Of a stretch of 64,000 nucleotides of DNA, positions 12,110 through 22,824 are shown piece by piece. Numbering within the stretch: the stretch's first letter is position 1; every line of letters begins with the position of its first letter. Both the position numbers and the translations under genes were made by a program. The notes under the pieces are model-generated. The model had not been told where the DNA came from. It did no database searches and was given only the letters and a program-made list of their open reading frames with translations. Origin of the DNA: Aricia agestis (taxonomy: Eukaryota; Arthropoda; Insecta; Lepidoptera; Lycaenidae); the NCBI RefSeq assembly GCF_905147365.1, contig NC_056406.1, forward strand, positions 2,492,501 through 2,556,500. Direction: 5' to 3'.

Positions 12110-12232
12110 GCTCTTATAATTTCGGAGAAAAGTGGCTGTGACATTTATTACTGACGGACAGACAGACAGACATGACGGATCTATAAGGGTTCGGTTTTTT
12201 GACATTTGCTTACGTAACCCTAAAAACCCGAC
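12110..12232 (-). mobile_element. GGGTTCCGT repeat (family M) end fragment
   Basis: AGTGGCTGTGACATTTATTA, (GACA)n and CGTAACCCTAAAAA match one end of the insect repeat seen more fully at 27655-28138. Confidence 0.5.
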
Positions 12233-12305
12233 TGATATGATAAGAATCGAACTCGACTATTGGAATACCTGACACCTCTCAAACTTTAATACGAAAAGCC
12301 TTTTA

Positions 12306-12563
12306 GAGCAGGCGCGCACTACGACTTTTATCGCGCGATTATTTTACCGACCGACCAAAATTCAAATAAAATGTTACTTTATGAAATAGGCTACAGATTC
12401 CATTTTCTACCGACATTTGTCTAGCGACCCATGCTGCCGCTGATTTTCAATGGCGTAGAGCAAAATGAAATCTATAGCTTATGTCATAAAGCTGCATTTT
12501 ATTTGAATTTGTGTAGGTCGATAAAATAATCGCGCGACTAAAAGTCGTAGAGAGCGCCAGCTC
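12306..12563. mobile_element. MITE family T, copy 1 (TTA target)
   Basis: Long terminal inverted repeats: GAGCAGGCGCGCACTACGAC at the left, and the complement of CTAAAAGTCGTAGAGAGCGC at the right, with TCGCGCGATTATTTTA inside both. TTA flanks both ends. A 31-bp piece of the same terminus recurs at 12645-12675. Confidence 0.75.
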
Positions 12564-12675
12564 TTACATTCTAGAGAATGTGGTGAATATACCTTCCCAA
12601 CAACAACTAGACAAGTGGCAGGCGATTATCGTAAACGCTAAGAGCTGGCGCGCGCTACGACTTTTATAGTTTGTG

Positions 12676-12748
12676 AAACTCGGCGAAACACAACGCAAGC
12701 GCTGTTTCCGGCGTGAAGCAGCGCTTGCGCTGTGTTTCGCCGAGTGAG
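12676..12748. repeat. inverted duplication of the family C core
   Basis: ACTCGGCGAAACACAACGC at the left is the mirror image of GCGCTGTGTTTCGCCGAGT at the right, with about 12 bp between the arms. It makes a ~29-bp hairpin at the truncated 5' end of the next element. Confidence 0.8.
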
Positions 12749-12959
12749 TGAGTTTACCGGAGGCCCAATCCCCTTTCCTACACTCCCCTATTCCCTTCCC
12801 ATCTTATCCCTACCCCCCCCCCTATTACCCTATTCCCTCTAAAAGGCCGGCAACGCACCTGCAGCTCTTCTGATGCTGCGAGTGTCCATGGGCGACGGAA
12901 GTTGCTTTCCATCAGGTGACCCGTTTGCTCGTTTGCCCCCTTATTTCATAAAAAAAAAA
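12708..12959 (+). mobile_element. SINE-like element family C, copy 3, 5'-truncated
   Basis: Begins within the head (GGCGTGAAGCAGCGCTTGCG), continues through the CCCTATTACC region to CCCCTTATTTCAT and a ~10-A tail. Head bases upstream of the core are missing and replaced by an inverted copy of the core. Confidence 0.85.
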
Positions 12960-13912
12960 GTTTGTGCGTTTTAAGATGATATGGGTGACACTTCTCATAT
13001 TCCTTGCTACGGGTTTTTTACAAGAAAACAAAAAAAACAAAATGTAATGAATTATATTCCATCTACAAAAACAAATGTTTCCTATAATTGTAAATGAATA
13101 AAAATGAAAAGTTGCTAAATGCTTACTTATTAATATAAAATTATAAATTTTAACTTTGAAAATGATTGTTACGAAAATATTTGAAAAATGTCAGATGTCA
13201 CCAAGGGATTTATGGATTCATTTTTATTTATACAGTAAAGTAATCATGTTGAATGAACGAAAATGATGTTGCGCCTGACTGGCGTGCAGGTTTAAAAGAC
13301 ATAAAGAATATAGGCAGTTCTTTCAGCGGACGAGGCATTTTGAGGTCAATTAACCGAGCTTAATGCTCGCAAATAAAAGCTCATTCTAACTTTACAGCTT
13401 TTGTGGATCTTGTACAGCTGCACTAAAAGCTTTATTGAAATCATATTTCATGTTGAGTTTAAATTGCTTTTATCTCAAACTTTAGTTTATATATTTTATA
13501 TTAGTATATATATTTAATTGATGTTAAAGTTGTTGAAACTTTAACGAGTTTTACGACTTTCTAATTTTAAACTCATCTAAAAAGGTAAGTTTATTAATGA
13601 TTATGAATAAGTTTTGTTAAATTTAATAAAAGTTTCCAGATGTAAGAACTTTACTAGATGGCACAACCTTAAGATGAAATCTCGTATGTTACTATTTAAG
13701 ATTCTAGGTTTTAATAAAATATAGCGTTAAATTATTTATTACGTAGTATTAAAAATGCCAACGTTTTGTTAAATAATAGCTAGATGAGATGAGCTTGGCT
13801 GAGATGAGCTTGGATTTTAATTATTACCTCGATTGTGGGAAAAACAAGACACAATGCTATTCAATTGTTAACGCGGTCGACGGTGACCGCTTGGGGCTTG
13901 AGTCATCAATTA
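12960..13912. other. unassigned AT-rich sequence (~950 bp)
   Basis: No element ends, tandem repeats or coding signal were seen. One direct repeat of ~14 bp (GATGAGCTTGG) lies near 13786-13813. Confidence 0.4.
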
Positions 13913-14222
13913 ATAAAATAAAATAAAATATCTTTCTATTCAAAATGGGTATCATGATACACTTTTTGAAAGTCGAACGAAGAAACTACGTTGCCTACCA
14001 CCGGTTCGGGAACTACCCCGCCGAGAAGAACCGGCGCGGGCGTAAGAAACTCGCACGGGGCCATCTTTTACTAAAAAAATGGAAAATAACAATGTTATGG
14101 CTTACAGCTATGTAACAAAAATAAAAGAAAAGTGACCTGCATGGAGCCACCCTATTCCCAAGGTGTGCTGTCCTCGAAGAAATCATTGATTTTATAATAC
14201 GCTTTAGCACACAAACGTTCTT
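13913..14222 (-). mobile_element. LINE 3' end (family L3), 5'-truncated
   Basis: On the minus strand the last ~22 codons of the reverse-transcriptase frame (..KAYYKINDFFEDSTPWE, then stop) lead into a 3' UTR with the CGGTTCTTCTCGGCGGGG palindromic block and a (TTTTA)n tail at 13915-13932. It matches 34008-34897, 42142-42450 and 59848-60038. It preserves the uninterrupted version of the site where a hAT-type element sits at 34275. Confidence 0.8.
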
Positions 14223-15048
14223 TAACTATATATAATATCACAGGTGTCAAATACTGGTCGTCTACTTAATATGGATGGAACAGCCATCCATTTTTGACAT
14301 TACAACTGTAATTGTCAGTACATTTGCACCGTACTGATGCAGTTCTTATCCCACAGCTCTCTAGGAGCGTTGAAGGACTACTGAGAAATCTTAGTGGGTT
14401 ATAATCTTCACACACCGGCTCTCATCCCTAAGAGGGCTTAGGATGGCCTTTTGAAGATTTTTCTTCAAGAATAAAAAAGTAGTACTGCTAAATGTTAGGT
14501 GGTTATTTTTATTTATTTTTAAAGGGGTTCTTGTCTAAAACACATTTAACCACATCGTTTCGAAAATATTATAGTACAGAGCTTCATATCTTTTCCATAA
14601 CTATTTTGGTGTTTTAAGATCAACTATACAGATATTTTCTATATTTTATATACAGATATTTTATATATCTAAGCTATAGAATATAGATCATATTGTGTCT
14701 AAAAATTAAACTGTACTAAATTTTTAAACATCTCTTCTAAAGTTTTTGTATAATATATTCATTATTCTCACTCGTTTGGCTGTAATGTTTGGCTATATTA
14801 GTGCATATTGTCGTTGGAAGATAACAACACGCATTTAGGTTGTTATTTTCCATTGCAAAGTATTTTTAAATTCTTGAACAATATGAGATATTTGTCTACC
14901 GGCTTAAGTGTTGTTTCTGTACGCCTCACTGGACACAAGTTGGGCGGAGTCGTGCCAAAAACTACTTACGTAGTTTATCTCGATGTACCTGCAAATAAAG
15001 ATACATTTTGATATACAAAAAATACGAAAATATTATAATAAGTCTAAG
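14223..15048. other. unassigned AT-rich sequence
   Basis: No gene or repeat was recognised. The frame at 14808-15011 is not supported. Confidence 0.4.
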
Positions 15049-15100
15049 GACCTGTTTCAGCACTTACTGATAATAAGTGCCGGATAGGCTATCCATAGCT
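15049..15100. mobile_element. terminal fragment of MITE family AK
   Basis: CCTGTTTCAGCACTTACTGA and GTGCCGGATAGGCTATCC match the mirror of the terminus at 62140-62250. Confidence 0.55.
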
Positions 15101-15304
15101 AGAATATCGAGTATCAGTCTGTCCGCAACAAGTATTACCTTCCTCCGATATCAGCAAACACAACAAAGAAATAATAAGCGAAATCAATTCTGCCGTTCTC
15201 GAAATTAGCGCTGTCACGTTTATTTAGCGAGTCATTTTTATGTATTAAATAGTTGGTGTTGCCTATTCAAAATTATGATTGAAAAAAATTAAAGTATCAA
15301 AATA

Positions 15305-15664
15305 TAATAATAATAATAATAGCTCCCACACCAATTTCGGTGACGGTGGCCGGTTTCATTGTAACCAGACCAGCTACGCAGGAGTAATTTGATAGTGCCC
15401 AAATGTGTACACAAGAGCACTCTCTATTCCTTTACTCTCATAACCCAGTGGGACGGACGACCGACACGACTGGCGAGAGATCAGGCGCAGGACCGACTTT
15501 TTACATGCCCATCCGACGCATGGATCATCTTACTTGTCAGACAATCAGGTGATCAGCCTGCATTGTCCTAACCAAACTTGGAAATAACATGTTTCCAACG
15601 CGGGAATCGAACCCACGACCTCCGAGTCAAGAGCCGCGCTCTGTACCACTAGACCACGGAGGCG
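15305..15664 (-). mobile_element. tRNA-derived SINE (family S), copy 2
   Basis: Minus-strand copy with tRNA-like head at the right (CCTCCGTGGTCTAGTGG, B box GGGTTCGATTCCC), body matching 26242-26601, and an (ATT)n tail at 15305-15322. AAAATAT on both sides is a probable short target duplication. Confidence 0.85.
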
Positions 15665-15702
15665 TCCAAAATATTATTAATTATTATTATTATATTATTA
15701 TC

Positions 15703-15828
15703 GTAGAGGTGCTACGGCGTAGCATTTCTACGCGACGTAGAGGTGCTACGGCGTAGCATTTCTACGCGACGTAGAGGTGCTACGGCGTAGCATTTCTACG
15801 CGACGTAGAGACGCTACGCCGTAGCTCT
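15703..15828. repeat. 34-bp minisatellite, about 3.5 units, palindromic unit
   Basis: The unit CGTAGAGGTGCTACGGCGTA.. is repeated three times exactly (period 34), then a degenerate inverted half-unit follows. Each unit contains the palindrome GCTACGGCGTAGC. Confidence 0.92.
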
Positions 15829-15928
15829 TAATACTCGTAGGGGTGCTAGTTATGTGTTAACTGGAAGTATGCACTGAGCAACTTAGGTAGTTTTTTAAAT
15901 GTTGCTTACCGACTCTTACACAAAACAA

Positions 15929-16204
15929 TTTTTTTTTTTTAATGAAATAAGGGGGCAAACGAGCTAACGGGTCACCTGATGGAAAGCAACTTCAACAACA
16001 ACAACAACAAGGGAATAGGGGAGGGTACGGAAGGAAATAGGGGAGGGTAGGGAAGGGAAAAGGGTAGGAGATTGGGCCTCCGGTAAACTCACTCACTCGG
16101 CGAAACACAGTGGAAGCGCTGTTTCACGCCGGTTTTCTGTGAGGACGTGGTATTTCTCCGGTCGAGCCGGCCCATTCGTGCCGAAGCATGGCTCTCCCAC
16201 GTCA
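15929..16204 (-). mobile_element. SINE-like element family C, copy 4, internally altered
   Basis: Tail on the minus strand is a 12-T run at 15929. The CCGTCGCCC .. GCTGCAGGTG block shared with the LINE is missing and an (AAC)n run stands in its place at about 15993-16009. Confidence 0.82.
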
Positions 16205-16245
16205 AAGTTTAATAGTTACTTGACCTTAAAGTAGTTAAAATACAC

Positions 16246-16431
16246 TCCATACTATCTGTTTGTCTGTATATTTATCTGTTACCTCTTGGCACCCAAACCG
16301 CTGAACCGATTTTGCTGAAATTTGGCATGGAGATACTTTGAGTCCCGGGAAAAGATACTTTTTTTCGGAAAATGTACAGTTCCCACGCGATGAACGAATT
16401 TTGGCGCAACGGAGTTGCGGGCGTCATCTAG
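16246..16431 (+). mobile_element. short Helitron (H2 type), well preserved
   Basis: TCCATACTATCTG start, ACCGCTGAACCGATTTTGCT, hairpin GCGCAACGGAGTTGCG, then GGCGTCATCTAG|T. The CTGTC patch is short. Confidence 0.85.
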
Positions 16432-16494
16432 TAATATAGAAATCTTTGTTTGATATTTTTCAGTTTAAGAAGCCCTTCATAATATGCAGCATAA

Positions 16495-16645
16495 GAGCAG
16501 GCGGCCACTACGACTTTTTATCGCGCGATTATTTTACCGACCGACCAAAATTCAAATAAAATGTTACTTTATGAAATAGGCTACAGATTTCATTTTCTAT
16601 CGATAAAATAATCGCGCGACTAAAAGTCGTAGTGCGCGCCAGCTC
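16495..16645. mobile_element. MITE family T, copy 2, internally deleted
   Basis: Same termini as 12306-12563 (GAGCAGGCG .. GCCAGCTC). About 107 bp of the interior are gone, leaving a compact fold-back. Confidence 0.75.
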
Positions 16646-18017
16646 TTAATGTGAAAGCCGCGATGACAGCTCCATGTAAATGAACCGTAATGATATAGTT
16701 TAATTCCGACCGCCGGACAGCAATTATAATTAATTAAAGTTGATACCATTTAACGGGCCGGAATATTCAGGACTTCAATTTCGGCAAATATGTTTATACA
16801 GTGCCCTCGTAAAAAGTTATGTTAAAAGTTGTATTGTCACAAAGCATTTAATTTTAATGATTTTCATTTAAAAGGACTTGTTAGCTTAACGCGTAGGGAT
16901 GTGCTGATGTTATCGATGTGACATTTAATTGTATTAGTACAATATCGATAAAATACTATCGACTTAAGTAAAAATAAAATGCTGTTTTAACCCTGATTAA
17001 ATACGTTGCTTGATAATAATAATAATATAATTAATAATGTAGAAGGAATTTATATTTATAATTCATAAGCTTTTAATAAACGAACATAATTACAGCTTAA
17101 CAAAGATTCAAAAAACATTTCAGAAACAAAATAAAACAGCGAGTGAGAAAATATCGTTTTAAAATGGGCAATATTTTGGCGGCGAAATGTGAATATTCGA
17201 CAGAACGAGCGCCGTTTCCGTCTCATATGCTGATCTGGCTGAGGGGGGCTGGCGGGGGGGACACTTCGCGACAGTTGTGAATACAAACAGCCTGGATTCC
17301 TGCATCTTTGTTTCCGAATACAACTGAATTGTTCTGAATTGCGATCGTTGAATGTTAAAGTGATTAAGTATTTATTTAGAGTTTATCATATTATTATTAC
17401 ACAATCTTATTTGATAAACGTTGACTGCACACGTGTAAAATAGAAGCTTTTTACAAAAAACTGCTATAATCTGGACCTATTAACCGCAAAAATATAATCT
17501 TTGTGACCGATTTGTAAATTAAGGCCATTTTCGAAACCCGGGAATGGCAAATTTGAAGTGAGTTGCCATAACACAAATACGCCAGGAAAAGTTTTCGCAA
17601 AAAATTCAAACAACAAAAATTTTATCAAAATCGATCAGGTCCATCAGGCCGGCTAGCAATTAGTCCGAAGGATCTGAAAGAACAATTAGAATGCACAGCG
17701 GCATCTTTAATCAACTCTATCGATACATTTACCGATATATCCCATCCCTAATAAGCGTGGCGGGGCTCCTTGTGGCTTGTCGTTTAATTGTGTTATCTCG
17801 TAATAAGGTAGCTAATACCAGTGTGGAGAGAGTTAATTGCGCAGGTCAAACTTCACTGGTTGTCAACCGGCTTCGTCCTTATATCAGAGAATAGGATGGC
17901 TCTCCTCATTGCTAGGTAAGGTGGTAAAATGGGGGCGAGTGTAAACTTTTTTGCTTTTGTGAAATTCGAGCATTGACTTCATTTGCAATAATAATATTTC
18001 AAGAATAATGTTTCCCA
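16646..18017. other. unassigned sequence (~1.4 kb)
   Basis: No transposon termini were recognised, so part of this may be unique host DNA. Open frames of 60-76 codons at 17056-17286 and 17691-17894 have no recognisable domain. Confidence 0.4.
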
Positions 18018-18808
18018 TTTTAAGCTGAAATTTGGTACGATATCTATATTACTAATATTATAAATGTGAAAGTATCTCTGTCTGTCTGTCTCGCTTTCAC
18101 GCCTAAACTACCGAACCAATTGTAATGAAATTTTGTATACAGATAAAGCCTGAGAAAGGATATAGGCTACTTTATACTGGAAAAAAGGGTTGTAAGGGGG
18201 TGAAAATGCGTAAATTTGTTCAAATTAAGTTAGTTCCAAAAATTCATAATAGATGGCGCCGTGCGTCTCCTACATCGCGCTGACGCTTGCTCAGACCTCT
18301 TTCTATAAGAGGTGGTATCATCTTACATATTTTGAGTTTCGATTTTTTCGAATGTTTTTTTTACGTTATTAAATAACTCAGTACTTTATGTGCCTATGCA
18401 GTGACGTTACCTTAAACCTATCAATAATAAATACTCGTAGTTTATGGGTAAAGTTGTGTAATTGAGGGGCTAAATAAGCTTTAAAATTTTGCATAAAGTA
18501 TTAAGTGTAATTAAAAAAAAATACTTAAATATTATGTGCACACTGCACAGCTGTTTTGATTTAAGTTAAGGGGCCCCAGGGTTTCTTTATAAAAGCTTTT
18601 GACACCAATTTTGTTGACATCGCGCGCTATAAACTGATTCAGTTTATAGCGCGTGATGTCAGTGTTGCCACAGTTGTCAGTTTAACTGAAGTCCACGCGG
18701 ACGAAGTCGCGGGCAACAGCTAGTTATATATACTTTGAGTCCCGAAAAAATGTACGGTTCCCGCGCGATAAACTAATTTTGGCGCAACGGAGTTGCGGGC
18801 GTCATTTT
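18018..18808 (+). mobile_element. short Helitron (H2 type) split by another Helitron
   Basis: GCTGAAATTTGGTACGATA lies at 18023-18042. The continuation TATATACTTTGAGTCCCG .. GCGCAACGGAGTTGCGGGC lies at 18724-18808. The two parts read as one H2-type element once 18043-18723 is removed. The first ~110 bp are missing, and the terminal CTAG has become TTTG. Confidence 0.7.
18043..18723 (+). mobile_element. Helitron nested in a Helitron (H5)
   Basis: Begins TCTATATTACTAATATTATA and ends GGACGAAGTCGCGGGCAACAG + CTAG, next to T. The insertion lies exactly between A and T of the host element, as expected for Helitrons. It contains a 21-bp imperfect hairpin at 18618-18662 (CGCGCTATAAACTGATTC..). A rearranged relative is at 49620-50162. 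Confidence 0.8.
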
Positions 18809-19230
18809 GTTATTTTTATAACTAGTAAAGCATAACTAAATATATTTTTTAATTCTCTCACAAAATAAATTATGTTCCCGTCCAGTTCACGAGCCTAAAA
18901 TATATTCTTCTTATTCTTCTGCGTTATCTTTGATGTACTACGACTAGTACGCAGACGTCATCTCGAGAGTTTCCTTATTCTCGGAATATGATAATGAACC
19001 TGAAATAACTTTTTAATTAAGTATACAGAAATGTATGAAACAAACAAAATATTATATTAAAATATTTCTGTGTAGGCGTTATGTTATAATATTATTTATA
19101 TATTTAAATAGGAAAAATTATAATAGTTATATAATCTAAGGATGGACACAAAAATATTTTCAATCGTAAACTTAAGGTGGAAAGTATCTATAAATTAGAA
19201 TATTATTATTGTCGTTTAAATATTTACTAC
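18809..19230. other. unassigned AT-rich sequence
   Basis: Nothing recognised. Confidence 0.35.
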
Positions 19231-19392
19231 TATATTTGACCGAGCTTTGCTCGGTATTCGATAAAACACGAATAAAATGACATTTTTTAAAAATGATTCC
19301 TAGCTAGATCGCTTTATCGCCCCAGAAACTCCCTATATACTATATTTCATGAAAATCGTTGGAGCCGATTCCGAGATTCCAATTAACGGCCA
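19231..19392 (-). mobile_element. Helitron family E, copy 1
   Basis: Minus-strand 3' end with hairpin CCGAGCAAAGCTCGG. The terminal CTAG has decayed. The interior (GATCGCTTTATCGCCCCAGA, GAAAATCGTTGGAGCCG) is continuous here, whereas in copy 2 (42042-45115) it is broken by a LINE. Confidence 0.65.
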
Positions 19393-19502
19393 TTCCATAG
19401 CTCACATTAGACATTAGAGACATGTTTTATGTCAATTCTGAGCTATTCCTATCTCTAGTAGGGCAAAACCAGAGATAGATCAAATATTGGGAACGGCCGT
19501 TA
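19384..19502. mobile_element. small MITE, TAACGGCC termini
   Basis: TAACGGCCATTCC and GGAACGGCCGTTA are inverted at the ends of a 119-bp stretch that interrupts the end of the preceding Helitron. Confidence 0.55.
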
Positions 19503-20483
19503 GTAATATAAGATTCTACGCGGGAAACATTTAAAATACGTTCAATACCTCTTTAGGGAAACCATTAAAATAGTATCTTATCTTATATCTTTAAACGAGC
19601 AATTGTTGTATTTCTTATTCTTATTCGGTCAAACAGCTAGTAATATACTTACATCACAATAATATTTATTTATTTAAGTATTTAAATAAATAAATATTGT
19701 TACATTCATTGTTACATTGCTACATTCAGTAGCTAGCTAAGAATCATTCCTATGTGAAAAAGGAAAAAACTCTTATTATTTTGAAGAAATCTCTTCCCTC
19801 GATATCGAAGTTTACCTCCGCTCTGACCGTTTCCTGTTATTTCTTTGCATAACAATAATATCCCTGAGAGTAACATAAATTTCCCAAATTACACTGGACA
19901 TTTTTCTTTAACGCTGTTTTTACGAACAGGAGGAAATCCTTCGTGTATAAATTACAATTTCGTCGAAGTAGACATTTTACATTGATATTTGGGTTTTTCC
20001 TTTGTATATTTACAAATTATGCAAATATAAGGTAGTTAATGCTCCGTTTTAATTTAACCCATCACTCCCCAAGCGGCAGCCGGCTCCCGCATAATAATTG
20101 AAAATCGATTGTGTCTGCGATAGCCACGATGGAGTTGTTAAATACACCTATATTTTTACATCTAGAATCCGTATATCATAATATGGACTTTGTGCCTTAG
20201 CGCTAGTCATGGTCAAAGGATATCCTTCGTATACGTTTTCTCTCTCATTCTTTCAACTTACGACAAATCGTGATATTTCTTCTCTAGTTGAAATTTTAGA
20301 AATTAGCCCCTTCTCAACAAAAGTATACTTCAGGATTTGCAATAACCCAAGATGGCGTGGCTATTACTACCCAAGTATACAATAAGTAGGTGTATCATGA
20401 CAAGGCATATCCGTTACCTCTCGAAGGCAGACGGCTAGAGTTACTTGGAGCTCTGACACCCAACATCGCATGTGGGAGATTAT
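19503..20483. other. unassigned AT-rich sequence
   Basis: No element ends or coding signal were recognised. Confidence 0.4.
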
Positions 20484-20816
20484 ACGTGGGAGAGCCATGC
20501 TTCGGCACGAATGGGCCGGCTCGACCGGAGAAATACCACGTTCTCACAGAAAACCGGCGTGAAACAGCACTTGCGCTGTGTTTCGTCGAGTGAGTGAGTT
20601 TACCGGAGGCCCAATCCCCTACCCTATTCCCCTCTCTTCCCTCCCCTATTCCCTTCCCTTCTTTACTATATTAACCTATTCCCTCTTAAAAGGCCGGCAA
20701 CGCACTTGCAGCTCTTCTGATGCTGCGAGTGTCCATGGGCGACGGAAGTTGCTTTCCATCAGGTGACCCGTTTGCTCGTTTGCCCCCTTATTTCATAAAA
20801 AAAAAAAAAAAAAAAA
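20484..20816 (+). mobile_element. SINE-like element family C, copy 5, essentially complete
   Basis: Best copy for defining the family. Head ACGTGGGAGAGCCATGCTTC, then GGGCCGGCTCGACCGG, core CAGCACTTGCGCTG, C/T-rich CCCTA-like region, then a 3' portion from CTCTTAAAAGGCCGGCAACG to CCCCCTTATTTCAT and about 20 A. The last ~125 bp match the end of the LINE at 29294-29665. I see no clear pol III A/B boxes in the head, so its origin is unresolved. Confidence 0.88.
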
Positions 20817-20995
20817 TGTTCAGAAACTACGAGAAATACGTGTAATTTACTAATGGGAACTAATGTTGATCACTATAAGCATCGACTTTAGAAATTAGCA
20901 ACACGCGATGGTGTTTGTTTGGGACTTAATAAATTAAAATAGAAAATAATTTTTGATGAAGGTGTACTATCAGAGAAGTTCATTTATTAGATGGC

Positions 20996-21328
20996 GGACC
21001 AACACAGAAATAAATTAAGATAGAACGGCGACACGCGTGCGTTGCTAAGGAACCGCTCGTGTCAATTTTTCCTTTGCTTTTAGTTAAAACAAATAGCTTC
21101 CCCGTGGAAAGAAATACCTCCTTTTGACCGATTCACTTTCGTACTTCTGTTTTTACAATTAGACACCGCGCAATGAAGCATTTTTGCACAACCGCTCCGG
21201 TGTAATCAAGTCGAGACGTGCGTGCTGACTGAATGAACGTTCAACGAATCTTGCACGACAGAGCAAGATTGAAACACGCGTACTCCACCCGCTTAGCCGT
21301 AATATCTTGATTTATTTCTGTGCTGACC
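20996..21328. mobile_element. MITE with ~25-bp terminal inverted repeats
   Basis: GGACCAACACAGAAATAAAT at the left mirrors ATTTATTTCTGTGCTGACC at the right with two mismatches. The interior is 280 bp of non-coding sequence. Confidence 0.7.
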
Positions 21329-21685
21329 AACTGAATTCAGTCGTGTTATGTCAAACCCAGCCGACAGATCACGAATTACTCTGAATTGACATAGTCCGAC
21401 CAACTGACGTAGGGCCATCACCTGCCTATGAATCAATTTTTGGATGGTACATAGGTAAGATCACACTCGTCCGCTTTTAAATAAAAAAAAAACTAGATCA
21501 AAATCGGTTCATCCATTCGGATGCACTGGCACAGATGCACAAAACATTTTTTTGACTTTGTAAGAGTAGATCTAAGTTTTTTTTATTTGTATATATTCAA
21601 TTTGCATATAGCCGAAATATGAATGCTGCTACCAAATACAAATGGTATAAGTTGTATACTTGTAAACCACCGAAGAGGATGAAGG

Positions 21686-21885
21686 TACAAGTTGGAACGG
21701 AGCGACACGTGACAACTGCAGACGACGTGACGTCGCGACACTACTGGTTTCTATGTATTTCAATGAATAAGTGTCGCTAGCTTCGTGTCGCTAGCTGCGA
21801 AGTGCATTTCGTAGAAATACATACCAGCAGTATCGCGACGATACGTCGTCTGCAGTTGTCACGTGTCGCTCGGTTCCAAACTGTA
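21686..21885. mobile_element. palindromic MITE, ~75-bp arms
   Basis: TACAAGTTGGAACGGAGCGA at the left and GTCGCTCGGTTCCAAACTGT at the right are inverted, and the arms continue through ACAACTGCAGACGACGT. It abuts the poly-T of the next element directly. Confidence 0.75.
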
Positions 21886-22162
21886 TTTTTTTTATGAAAT
21901 AAGGGGGAAAACTAGCAAACGGGTCACCTGATGGAAAGCAACTTCCGTCGCCCACGGACACTCGCAGCATCAGAAGAGCTGCAGATGCGTTGATGGCCTT
22001 TTAAGAGGGAATAGAGTAATAGTCCCCTATTACTCGCTTTTCCCTTCCCTACCCTCCCGGGTAGGGAAGGGAAAAGGGTAGGGGATTGGGCCTCCGGTAA
22101 ACTCACTCACTCGGCGAAACACAGCGCAAGCGCTGTTTCACGCTGGTTTTCTGTGAGCCCGT
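21886..22162 (-). mobile_element. SINE-like element family C, copy 6, 5'-truncated
   Basis: Minus-strand copy from the T-run at 21886 to GGTTTTCTGTGAGCCCGT. The C/T-rich stretch contains an inverted segment (CCCTTCCCTACCCTCCCGGG then GTAGGGAAGGG), a local hairpin at 22040-22075. Confidence 0.82.
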
Positions 22163-22824
22163 ATGAAGAAGTAGTACGTAGTAGGCCGAGAATCGGCTAC
22201 GTACCAATAACATCAACGGGCCAAAAAACTGCTAGTCTAAACTCACTGAAACCAACATATCTCCTGTATCAATTGGCAGTTGTTTTTTGTGTGAAAAAAC
22301 CCGTGATGTATAATATCTGGAGTGCATCAGTGAAGTGGCGGTCGTAACGGCGCGGACGTCCGGACCGACCCGCTATAGACCCGGCAACGATGTACCAGAA
22401 TATAGACGTCGCGGATATTAGAGAATATATCAATAACCGTACATTAAATCGATACAAATAGAACCCTTTTAGGCAAAAACATCCTAATAACTAAACATAT
22501 GACTGCCTATAGAACCTCACATCACAATATTACAAAAATTTAAAATAATACCATTAATGGTAGGACTACTACCAATATAAAATCCACAAAGTCTGACTGA
22601 GAGTCTTTTTTTATGCGGGTCTAACAATTAATTTGTAATGTCTTTTTTACTGTCTAAACTCTAAAGCAACAAGTTAAGTATGAGTCGAGTCAAAATGTTA
22701 ATCTTTATTTAAATAATATCAAATATGATTCTTCTTCAAATAAAATTTAACAAACAAGAAAAATTGAAATATAAAGATACTCTGAGTAATTTTATTATTG
22801 ATATCTCTGTATTAATATTGCTAC
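22163..22824. other. unassigned sequence
   Basis: Nothing recognised apart from short AT-rich runs. Confidence 0.35.
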
